From: Diogma glabrata
Lineage: Eukaryota > Arthropoda > Insecta > Diptera > Cylindrotomidae
Reading direction: 5' to 3'
DNA: 64,000 nucleotides
Assembly: GCA_963693315.1 (NCBI GenBank)
Contig: OY856187.1
Coordinates: 392,927,366-392,991,365, forward strand
Part shown: positions 1 through 9,381 of the stretch, piece by piece
Numbering within the stretch: the stretch's first letter is position 1
Layout of the letters: every line of letters starts with the position of its first letter
Program-made: the position numbers and the translations under genes
Notes under the pieces: generated by a model
The model's input: only the letters and a program-made list of their open reading frames with translations
Database searches by the model: none
Told to the model about the DNA's origin: nothing

Positions 1-178
1 AAACGAGGACCTAGAAAAAGCGCTGATCAACGTGACAAAAATTAGGTCCATTTTAATGATCATAGGAAAAAACTACTTATGCAGGGTACTATCGTCTGCA
101 AATCTATTTATGGGGTTACAGGTGATTTTCAATAGTTCGTTGATATAAAATAGAGAGAAGGAAAGAAAACTGAGCCTG
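1..178. pseudogene. Rearranged jockey-like LINE reverse-transcriptase relic
   Basis: Two scraps of one non-LTR reverse transcriptase lie back to back. On the minus strand about 61-175 reads INELLKIT, NPINRFADDSTLHK, which carries the catalytic FADD motif of jockey-type RTs. On the plus strand 2-60 reads NEDLEKALIN and matches the NENLKKVADWGDKN segment of the LINE copy at 22.45-23.4 kb, which normally lies downstream of FADD. The opposite orientations mean a small inversion or two independent insertions. A stop follows the FADD segment. It is a dead fragment cut by the window edge. Confidence 0.6.
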
Positions 179-469
179 AGGGCTCACTCACATTAACTAA
201 TTTAGACCCAGAAGAAAAGCCATCCATGGATACATAAATGTATTGGTCGTTAAAAATTTTAAATCAGAATTAAATCAGATTGGCATGCATGAATGCATGA
301 TTCAATGGAATACGTTTGAAATGTAATATATAACAATCTACGTTTCCCCACCATTTTCAAGTTTGGTGTCCCAAAGATGAGCTATATCGTTCGATTTGTA
401 GAAATTTTTGGTATGAGCCAACGCAAGATTTTTGCAAAATATTTTTAAAATAATAGGGGAAATGTTGCC
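179..469. other. AT-rich sequence, nothing recognised
   Basis: I see no long open frame, RNA-like motif or clear repeat in this interval. Confidence 0.4.
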
Positions 470-1115
470 CAAGCAGGAGGCTTTGATGTTAATTCACTTT
501 TTAAAAGTGTTTCAACAATTTTCGGTTTGACATGAAGTTCTTTCGTATTAGCTCCTGAAAACTGGCTTTCTTTAAGAGTTTCCAAAATAGTAGAGTTCAA
601 ACTAAAGCGTTCCGCGAATATGGTTTTTCTTGATGGGTCATTGATAATTAAATCACCGACAATAATAGGAAGGGTTGAAGGTTTGATACCAGAATTTAAG
701 ATTTAATGGTACTGTAAAACCTTGAGTCAGATGTGGGCACAACCACAGACTTCGCCCCTTTCGCTTTATCAATTTCTGCTTTTTCCATTATGTGGTTTGA
801 TATTCTGTTGGATTTTGGGATCGTTTAACAGGATTATTGTTTTGAATCCAAGTATTATATAATCTACGTTTATTACTAATGGCCAATCTGGCACTTCGAA
901 AACAAATATTTTTGTTTGGGTTTCATTATTGAGAAGGGAACGAATTTGTTCATCCCGAATTGAGTGGTATCAGCAAAGTTTTGAGCAAAAGCATTTGCAT
1001 CGTCTGCAAAAACAATGACTATCGAGAGGGAAAACTTGATAAATATTTCGGCGACGAAAAGAAAAATTCGGTTACTACCACATGTTTTGTGCCAGCGAAA
1101 GGTTTCCTGTCTCAA
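470..1115 (-). pseudogene. Unrecognised degenerate coding-like block
   Basis: Minus-strand frames contain protein-like runs separated by stops and frame changes. One 79-codon frame (1115-876) begins MRQETFRWHKTCGSN. Around 720-470 another frame reads TLPIIVGDLIINDPSRK and then KTIFAERFSLNSTILETL. The composition is less A/T-monotonous than the flanks, which suggests old coding sequence, probably of a transposable element. I cannot name the family and no catalytic motif is visible. Confidence 0.25.
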
Positions 1116-1733
1116 TAACCTCAGATATGTTTGTGTTGTATTTAAAAACCCTATTTAAAAACTCACCAACCAAATAGAAGACACAAAAACTGAATGTGAT
1201 GTCATCGTGACCTCATAACCGCTGTGCCAACCAAATGATCGAACCTTTTCTTTCAGTGCTGTGTTTATTTTTGAGAATTGAAACATTTTACAGCATTTAG
1301 GAACTCTAGCTTTTGTACATTAGTTTTGATAACTGAGGTATTAAATAGTGGTAAAAATTTCCAATACTACCCTTATCATGATCGATACTCATATACTACC
1401 CCTATCATCATCGATACTCATATCTAGAAAAAACTTTTATCATGCCATTACAAAAGCGAAAGTTTTTACAAGAAGAAAGGTCTTGTTATGTGGCAAATAA
1501 TTCTGCCGGCCTTTCATTGTTATCGTTGTTAGCCGTCTTAAAAATTCAAATGACGATTTGTTGTGGATGTTAAAGTCCAGGATTCAGTGTTTTGTCTAGT
1601 GGACAGTTTTCAGAAACTTATATTTGCTTAAGAAAAATAATATGTGATTTGTCATTATCGCGATGATGTTGCACGGCCTAACAGTTGACTTTCGATCCAT
1701 TTACCCGACAAACAATTTCACTATTTGTAACCA
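1116..1733. other. No gene; short direct duplication near 1375-1425
   Basis: No coding frame is visible. A roughly 30-bp block around CGATACTCATAT occurs twice in tandem (about 1375-1404 and 1405-1427). The rest is AT-rich without recognisable structure. Confidence 0.4.
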
Positions 1734-1874
1734 TAAGAAGACCGAAATGTTACCGGTGACTGTTATCGGGCACTAATGGTAACGTGACTGATTTTTGTTA
1801 CCGTATTTTGGTCAGACAATGGGCAGTAACGGTTACCGAACGAGGACCGTTCCGGTTACATTTCAGTCTTCGTA
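1734..1874. mobile_element. Small MITE with 23-bp terminal inverted repeats
   Basis: The left end TAAGAAGACCGAAATGTTAC and the reverse complement of the right end TACGAAGACTGAAATGTAAC agree at 20 of 23 positions over the full ends. The 141-bp interior has several GGTAAC/GTTACC half-palindromes and no coding potential. Size and structure fit a non-autonomous DNA transposon. The superfamily is not assignable because no target duplication is clear. Confidence 0.6.
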
Positions 1875-1879
1875 TACTC

Positions 1880-2720
1880 AGAAAAATGTAGTAACAAAAA
1901 ATTATAACAAAATCAAAAGTTGAAACTTTTTTCAAAATTCCAAAAATATTCCATATATTAGAATAAAATCAAATATTTAAATTTTTCTATATTCCAAAAA
2001 TATTCCAAAAATTCTTAAAAATTCAAACTTTTTACAAAAATTCTAAAAATATTGCAAAAATTATAACAATATCAAAAATTGAAACTTTTTTCAAAATTCT
2101 TAAAATATTGCAAAAATTCTTAAAAAATCAAAAATTTAAACTTTTTTCAAAATTCTAAAAATATATATAAAAAACTTCTATTTTTTTTTCAAAATTCTAA
2201 AAATATTGCAAAAATTATAACAAAATCAAAAATCCAAAATTTTTCCAAAATTCTAAAAATATTGCAAAAATTATAACAAAATCAAAATATTGTAAATATT
2301 ATTAAATATTAAATTAAATCAAACTTTTTCAAAAATTCTAAAAATATTCCAAAACTTTTGTAATAAGTTCAATCAAAGAGGGAAACTTTTTTCAAAAATT
2401 CTAAACCTATTGCAAAAATTATAAGAAAATCATATATTGAAACTTTTTTCAAAATTCCAAAAATATTCCAAATATTAGAAAAACTCGATCTAAATTCCAA
2501 TAATATTTTTGAAAATCTCTTAAAAATTCAAAATTTTCAAAAATTCTAAAAATATTGCAAAAATTATAACAATATTAAAAATTGAAACTTTTTCCAAATT
2601 CAAAAAATTATAATTCTAAAAATATTCCAAAAATTCGTACAAAACCAATAATACAAAATTTTTTCATAATTTCAAAAATATTTCAAAAAACTATAACATA
2701 TTCAAAAATGTCCATGTCCA
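1880..2720. repeat. Degenerate AT-rich minisatellite
   Basis: A unit of about 60-70 bp recurs a dozen or more times with drift. Its core is TCTAAAAATATTGCAAAAAT, followed by TATAACAAAATCAAAAATTG and AAACTTTTTTCAAAAT. The same unit reappears at 32190-32305 and 37013-37127 beside (TA)n tracts, so it is a dispersed family and not a single locus. Confidence 0.8.
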
Positions 2721-3620
2721 ATTTCATTTTCAATTACATTAACGTATAAAAACAGCAAAAAATTTTTTTTTTCCAAAAATTGGCTAAAAAAATAAATGAA
2801 AACAGTTTTTGACACACTTGAAATTATTTTTTTGACAAACGTATTATGCCATAATTCTCTATACCTAGGAATCGCCCAGTGGCCAAAATTCGGCCATTTT
2901 AAATAAAAATTGCAAATGAACCTCCCAACCAAATAGCTACAACACATTATTTCAGGGTTTAATTAATCAATCAATCGCCCAGTGGCCAAAATTCGGTCAT
3001 TGTAAACAGGAATTGCAAGCAGACCTCCCAGCCGAATAGCTACACAACAACACATTATTTTAGAGTTTAATTAAAGATTTGTGAAACAAATAACTTGAAA
3101 CAAAAAAACAAAATAACCGAACAAAAAACTCAAAAAAACACACCTATCACATTTTTGCCATTTTTTCTGAATAAATCAACAAAATTCAAAACAAAGTATT
3201 TTTAGGCCCTTCTACTACTCATGAGCTTTCCAACAATATACATATTGCCACACTTTTAATGGGACAAGTATTTTAATATTGTACCACAAAACATTGCTTA
3301 TGTATTTATATATAGATAATAATAAAATTTCATGTCATACAAATATATATCATGTCATGCAAATAATTAATTTTATTTTTTTTTCAAAAAATTGGGTACA
3401 AAATAAATATAAATCTTTCTTTAGACACACTTGACAACATTTATTTGACAAACTTATAATGCAATAATCTAGTTTTTGGTCTCTCATACCAATCCCGCCA
3501 TCAAGATTTTTCCGCATATTTTGTTCCTACTCATTATCACTCAAAATGAACGTTTTTTAAACAAAAATTATGCATATTTCCTTGTTTGACACACTTGACG
3601 ATTTTTTTTGACACATTTCC
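2721..3620. repeat. Tandem 102-bp duplication plus dispersed ACACTTGACAA modules
   Basis: TCGCCCAGTGGCCAAAATTC starts at about 2871 and again at about 2973. Each copy is followed by CCTCCCA(A/G)CC(A/G)AATAGCTAC and ACACATTATTT, so a unit of about 102 bp is duplicated. A separate module around GACACACTTGA ... TTTGACA(A/C)A recurs near 2810-2850, 3423-3462 and 3582-3612. No coding frame is credible. Confidence 0.65.
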
Positions 3621-5263
3621 GGTATAGCTATCGAACACATCGTCCTTTTGACTCTTACCATTGAGTGTACCTATTTTTAGAAACGAAAATTTTTAAAAAC
3701 CCTTTAGCCGATTTCTAGATTTCGTTGGTTGTGCCGGCCGGCCGACAGATTGACATTCATTTTTTTTTTGCTTTGTTAGAATCAATAGGTCCTAAAACGT
3801 CGAGAAATGCCAAAAAAAGTAGGGATAAGAATTTCACTTTTAGCTCACGAAAGTAATACTTAGGTCTTTCAGACTGAAGTAACTATATATAATAGTTGCT
3901 TCAAATGCTGATAGATGTGAAACCCAGAATAATTTTAATGATTTTAATTTAAAAGTTCTGAAATTTTAATTTGCAATTCTACAATAATTGGAAGATACAA
4001 AAAAATACAGTTATTTCAGTTTCAAGTTTTCACTTCTGTCGGCAGTCCTCTAGAGTCTCGACTGCCTTCTTGTTTTTTGTAATAAAATCAATTGTTTTTT
4101 TATGTATATGTATATCGTGGTTATTATTATTTTTTTTGCACGGTTTTTAGAAAAGGTTTTATCTAACACGATTTTTTAATGTCGTGGAACGTATGTCCAT
4201 ATTTAGCATACGTCGCATGTATTTTTACACGATTTTTTGCACGTATTTTTTAGGTAAGCATCTAGCGTGTAAAAAAATAGTTGGGTGTATATAACCACAT
4301 TTTTAAATTCAATTTCTCTACCAATTTCAATTTCTTCAATAAATATATACGTATGTAACAATTGTAATGAACACTGTACATTTTTCCTTAATTTCCAAAT
4401 AGCTTCAATCTGTGAATTATAGCATGCATTTCCTCAACCCATTACAAATGTTGAATTGCAGAAGTAAAGAATGGGGACTCTGGCAATCCTAAAAGTTGCA
4501 GGAACCAAGCCCATCACTGCACAAATGGCAACTTAGATTTAGAAAGTAACTTATAACATTTACGCTGAATAAAGATGAACAAAAAGCACCATCTAGCCAT
4601 GGCAAAACGTCATGCAACTATAACATTTATTTGGTTAGTTTTGAATGGTTCAGTTCAGAGTTCATCTGCCTGGTTATCATACATGGCGTTTCCTTCTAAC
4701 AACCTGTAATTTGTGCATGTTTGCGTTTCATAATTCAAGATTTCCCATATGTACTAAAACCAAGAAGAGGATATTTCTATTTTAGACAAACTAAGCTGTT
4801 GATTTTTGAACTGGACCATTTCAAAAAAAAAATTTATTAATTTTGAGAATGGGTTCGAAATTTTTGTTGAAGTCCAAGCTTAGGATGACTTTGAAATCAA
4901 ATTCCAAAAGAACTACTTACCGAATATTAATGCTTTTATATGGTTTGAAAGGGCGTTTGACTAGCCTATCGACACAAAATACACTGTAAACTTTTTGCTT
5001 AAACTGTTGAAAATATTTAGAAATAATTTTTTTAAAGATGGCGCTGATGTCGTAGATCTAATATTGTTTGGAATTTTTTTCACAACATGAAATTAATTAA
5101 TTTTTAAAGATGTGAATTTCAGATCAAAATTTTTGATGTTCTGAAATTAATTTGTTGTATTTTTATCAACCTTGGCCTCTTAGAGTGTAAATAAAATTTA
5201 TTTGGATTACTGAAATATAAACTAGTGTAATTTTATAAACTGCGTAAGCGTAATTTTATTAAC
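3621..5263. other. AT-rich intergenic DNA, nothing recognised
   Basis: No frame over about 60 codons, no tRNA-like or terminal inverted structure was recognised. A GC-rich island GCCGGCCGGCCGACAG at about 3733 stands out but has no partner that I can see. Confidence 0.4.
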
Positions 5264-5702
5264 TAGGAGGGCCGGCGTGCTTCGCTACGCTTATAAATAA
5301 AGTTTTTGCGTAGACATTTTGTTGAGGTAGAAGCAATGATTTCAAAAAGTGGTAATGAGAAACGCTAGCATATAATTTTTAATTTTTCTTTTTAAATTTT
5401 ATATGAATGAAAAATAATCAGAACTCTAGCTGATCAGTTTGGATATATGAAAAATTAGCGATCAAATAAGTTTTCAAGTAAGTTTATTTGATCTCTAACT
5501 TATTTGATCGTTAATATGTCATATATCCGAACTGATCAGCTAGAGTTCTGATTATTTTTCATTCATATATTTTAAAAGAAAAATTAAAAATTTATGCTAG
5601 CATTTCTCATTACGACTTTTTGAAATAATTGCTTCTACGTCAACAAAATGTCTACGCAAAAACTTTATTTATAAGCGTAGCGAAGCATGCCGGGTCCTCC
5701 TA
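5264..5702. mobile_element. Foldback MITE, 439 bp with ~200-bp inverted arms
   Basis: The whole element is an imperfect palindrome. The left arm starts TAGGAGGGCCGGCGTGCTTC and the right arm ends with the inverse (GAAGCATGCCGGGTCCTCCTA). The arms pair through GCGTAG, ACTTTATTTATAAGCG, the CTGATCAGCTAGAGTTCTGA region and TTATTTGATCG, leaving a loop of about 28 nt at 5471-5498. There is no coding capacity. This is a classic long-TIR foldback structure; the autonomous partner is unknown. Confidence 0.85.
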
Positions 5703-5814
5703 CTTCTTGTAATTTAGGAAAGAGAATGGGATCAGAGATTTCAGTACATACAAATTTATTAATCATTTCATTTCCATCAATTCTATCTTCATCTGACAAA
5801 TTTAACAAACACAT

Positions 5815-5945
5815 CAGGCAGGAATTAAAGCTCCAGTACGGATGTAAAAAATATTATGAATTTTAAAATGATAAATACCACGTGCAATTCATTTCTTCAT
5901 TCACAACATTCATTTCACCATTCATGACACCATTCATATATGAAG
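5815..5945 (-). pseudogene. Helitron fragment (same family as 14.8-15.9 kb)
   Basis: AGGAATTAAAGC(T/A)CCAGTACG, TTTTAAAATGATAAATACCACG and the CATTCATGACACCATTCATA run match the Helitron N-terminal gene at 15.21-15.29 and 15.6-15.7 kb in the same orientation. The intervening coding region is missing, so this is an internally deleted scrap. Confidence 0.65.
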
Positions 5946-6077
5946 AAAAAACAGAACAAAACTTTCACATGCATTCGCTTCAATGTACATAAGAAGAATA
6001 AAAAATTACTGAAGGAATTGTAATTTGGTTGATTTGGTAAATAGACTTGTAAATTACATAAGCATTTATTATTGTCC

Positions 6078-6375
6078 GTATAAAATCTATACTTACCTAA
6101 CTCCTTACCTAACTTCTTATCTAACTCCTTACCATACCTAACTCCTTACCTTACCTAACTCCTTACCCTACCTAGCTACTTACGTAACTACTCACCTAAC
6201 TCCTTACCTTACATAACTCCTTACCTTACCTAACTACTTACCTAACTATTTACCTAACTCCTTACCTTACCTAACTCCTTACCTTACCTTACCTAACTAC
6301 TTACCTAACTACCTACCTAGCTCCTTACCTTACCTTACTCCTTACCTTACCTAACTACTTACCTAACTAACCTAC
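6078..6375. repeat. TACC-rich simple repeat
   Basis: About 300 bp of variants of CTAACTCCTTACCTTACCTA and CTAACTACTTACCTAACT, strongly strand-biased in C versus G. No coding role is likely. Confidence 0.9.
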
Positions 6376-6597
6376 TTTATTTAAAAAATCAATATAGGGT
6401 CCGCGTTGAACCCCGAACCTTTCTCACAAGTCACTACATCGACAATGACAACGAAACGTTTTTTATGTTCTAGCTAAAATACATTTTACATATTATGCTT
6501 AACATATTCCTTTCAGATAATTCAGTTGTATCAGTCGAATCGAACACGGCTATTATGTAATATTTCACTATAGCAGGCTACAGACCTATAATCAACT

Positions 6598-6712
6598 TGT
6601 CAACCAATTCGAAAACGAAAATAAACGAAATTAAATTTAGTGTAAAAAACCCCTAAATTTTATTTCGTTTATTTTTGTTTTCAATTGATTGAATCGATTG
6701 ACAAATTGTGTT
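6598..6712. repeat. Hairpin with ~40-bp arms
   Basis: GTCAACCAATTCGAAAACGA and following AAATAAACGAAATTAAATTTA pair with TAAATTTTATTTCGTTTATT and TTTGTTTTCAATTGATTGA across a short loop near 6640-6655. It may be a minimal MITE or a relic of one. Confidence 0.6.
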
Positions 6713-7538
6713 ACACAGAAAGAACAAATCAATTTTATGAATTGTTTCTTTAATTTCTAATCCATAGAAAATATTTAAAACAAAGAAAAATAATAATTAA
6801 ATCAAAGAAAATCAAAGAAAAAAAAATGATAATAAAAAAACAATGAAAAATAATACGTCTATCCTCTCCGGAAGCAATGCATAAACTAAATTGAAATTTG
6901 ATTGAAAAGAAAATATAAAATACTAAATAATAATAATAAAAAAACAAAGAAAAGACTGGGGCAAGTCCATTTCATATTGTATATAGAGCGGGTCGTTAAA
7001 TTCAAAAATACATTTTAATTCGTCTATAACTTTTTTATTTATGTTCCGATTTGTGTGAAAAATGTTTAAAATCTAAGTTACACTAATATCAGTTAGCAGT
7101 GAAAATTTGAAATGAATCCATCTGCGAATAAAAAAGCCTTAGGCTCCAAAAAGTTTTTTTTAGCGTATTAATATATAAGATTTGTCCAAACCGCTTGGGT
7201 TACATTACTCCGAAAATGATTAAAAAACTTACACTCAAATCTAGGAAATCATATCGGCGTAGGAACTAGATCTTAAAAAGAATCTATGTGTTGTTTTGAT
7301 ACATCGTATTTTCTACAGTTTGACACGTTTTATTAAAATTCTTAGTATTTATGTCACTCATAACATTCAAATTGTTGCATTGATTGCATTCCTTAAGCTA
7401 AATTTGTTTATTTGCTAGTTAAGTAAAACTTTAAATGGGATCTTTAATACATGTTTTTGAGTTGTTATATAATTGCCTCCAATCATATTTGTGCTATTAA
7501 TTTTAAGCTTCTACCTGTCAAAATACCAGTGCATAAGC
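6713..7538. other. AT-rich DNA with a block shared with 16.2-16.3 kb
   Basis: No gene is seen. Around 7022-7165 the string TAACTTTTTTATTTATG, then TCCGA, then GAATAAAAAAG(C/T)CTTAGGCT also occurs at about 16200-16285, so a diverged dispersed repeat is present. The homopurine-rich strand at 6750-6950 is low complexity. Confidence 0.45.
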
Positions 7539-8975
7539 GTCCGAGCGCCAAGATGTCCGCTAGAAATTGGTAGATTTTGAGATCAGACAGTTTTGTGTAC
7601 AAGTAGAATCTGATGTTTCAGATTAGTTTAAACAAAACAAACTACTAATCACAAACAGATATCAAACAAATTTTAAAGAGAAAATTAGCTACACATAAGC
7701 AGAAATACATCTATGCAATTTTGCAACAAACAAATATCAAATCTACCACAGAACAGGTGTGTGACAGTTGAAAAATACACGGCAAACCTACTCTATATCA
7801 TACATATGTCGTGCAATCACTGCAAAGTATCAAAATAGTTTTTCGGCAAACGGCTGTAAAGTTTAACTGTACTGCCGCTACGAAGTTAGCTAAAGTCTTA
7901 CTTTTTAGCCTGACAACAAAAGTAACGTCTAGCGACAGCAAAAGTAACGCCATTTTTATTTTATATTACGGAGGCTGTAAAGTAGCATTTGTTAGTTTGT
8001 TATTTTTTCAAACATATTGTAAAACCATGACAACAAAAAATAAGTTGATTCTCATATTATGAAATTTTGAAAAGGCTGCTTTGATAAAAAATTTATTCAT
8101 ACAAATTTAAATGTTTTTTTCTCTTTTTTGGAAGTAATTATGACGATACAAATTCATATTTATAAAAAGTTTGATGTATTAATTTCATATTTATAAAAAA
8201 TTTAAACGTTTGCCGAAAAAATAGTGTATTTAATTCGGAGCTAAAGCGACTTTTTGTGTTTCGTCTATAATTGTTAAACGTCAAACTATAGACTCAACAC
8301 AAAAAGTATCACTTTAGCTCCTAATTAAATAATGTACTATTATTTCTAAGAAAAAAAATTAATTTCTTCTACTCAAATCTTTTTATTTTTTTTTATTGAC
8401 TGTTATAAGGTTTTTGCAAATTGCTGTTGTTGTTATGGAATGTTGTAAACTTTTTTGTTGAAGCCGACAAGTCAAAAACCTCTAACTGCAGAGGTTTATA
8501 TTTATAAGAAACGGATTAAACTGTTTCCACAGATTCTAAATTTTTGAAGTTTTTAAAAATGTTAATATCCAAACGGCCGTTATAACGGATCTTAAAACAG
8601 ACTTTTTTTAGTATAAAGCATCTAGTTTCTTGTCATATTTGACTGATTTACGAACTTGTCCAAGATAATAATAAAACACACATTTTCAGAACAGGTTTTT
8701 TTTTCTGACTCTTCAAATTTGACCGTGGGAGTGCTAGTTGTTTCAAAAAGTTTTTTTTTCGCTCACTCAGGAACGTCTTACTGCAGAGGTCTATTTTTAA
8801 AATAAATTGATAAAAAAGATTTCAAATATTCTAAATTGGTTTTTTTTAAATATTGGTATCCAAACGGCCGTCAAAACGGTTTTAAAAATCAATTTTCTTT
8901 CGAAAAAAGCCTCTAGTTTCATAACCACGTGTCGGATTTTGCTGATTCCAAGATATTATCAGAATTAATAATTCG
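7539..8975 (+). repeat. Dispersed repeat A, copy 1 (interrupted)
   Basis: Homologous to 17003-17722 on the same strand and to 53601-54987 on the opposite strand. Landmarks in order are GTCC(A/G)AGCG, GGTAGATTT(T/C)GAGATCAGAC, AACAAATATCAAATCTACCA, then blocks containing CTCTAACTGCAGAGG and CAAACGGCCGTTATAACGG. This copy holds two of the roughly 325-bp internal units and is split by an insertion at 7838-8343. No coding frame is conserved among the copies, and the ends lack inverted repeats. Confidence 0.8.
7838..8343. mobile_element. Insertion B in repeat A: 14-bp TIRs plus hairpin
   Basis: Repeat A copy 2 runs straight from CAAAATAGTTT into CTTCTAAG, whereas here about 500 bp intervene, so this is a datable insertion. 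It begins TTTTTCGGCAAACGGCTG and has the exact inverse CGTTTGCCGAAAAA at 8207-8220. A further hairpin at 8221-8343 pairs GTATTTAATTCGGAGCTAAAG with CTTTAGCTCCTAATTAAAT. A related start is at 63971-64000 and a diverged relative at about 58760-59060. An 83-codon frame inside (7811-8062) is not convincing as a gene. Confidence 0.7.
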
Positions 8976-9381
8976 TTTAAACGATCACTAAAAATCAAAG
9001 TTCATTATAATTTGTATTAAGGTTGTTTTCATGTACGGACCGATTTTTTTTATTGAGATTTTTTACAAAATGGTGAACGATTAAAATCATTTTTAATTTT
9101 TTCGTTCATATTTTTTGTACACAAGCTATTGCTATTAGCAACGCGATTACATAGCAATTGCAACGAAGAATAAATAAAAAAAATCTCAAGTTATTGATGC
9201 GACCGGCTTGAAAAAATTCGTTTTGAGAAAATTTCGTTTAAAAGATGTAGCCAAAAAACAAGTCTTTGAGTCCACTTAAAACAAAAAACAAAATAATGTC
9301 CAATAAAACAAAATGTCCAATAAAACAAAAAACTGCTTTAGCTGACGGTGAATAGATTAGCCAATCTCATTTAATTTTTTT
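8976..9381. other. AT-rich DNA with a weak inverted repeat
   Basis: GACCGATTTTTTTTATTGAG near 9038 and the inverse-like AAAAAAATCTCAAG...GACCGGC near 9178-9210 suggest a decayed MITE of about 180 bp. No gene is seen. Confidence 0.35.

Noticed and set aside
1880..2720. CRISPR-like array
   Set aside because: Repeats are diverged, without constant spacer lengths, AT-rich, and in a eukaryotic context; it is a minisatellite.
6750..6947. 65-codon Phe/Tyr/Ile-rich membrane protein on the minus strand
   Set aside because: Composition is what a purine-rich A-tract yields on its complement; no start context or homology.
7811..8062. 83-codon gene
   Set aside because: It starts in repeat A and runs across the border of insertion B, so it is created by the insertion.
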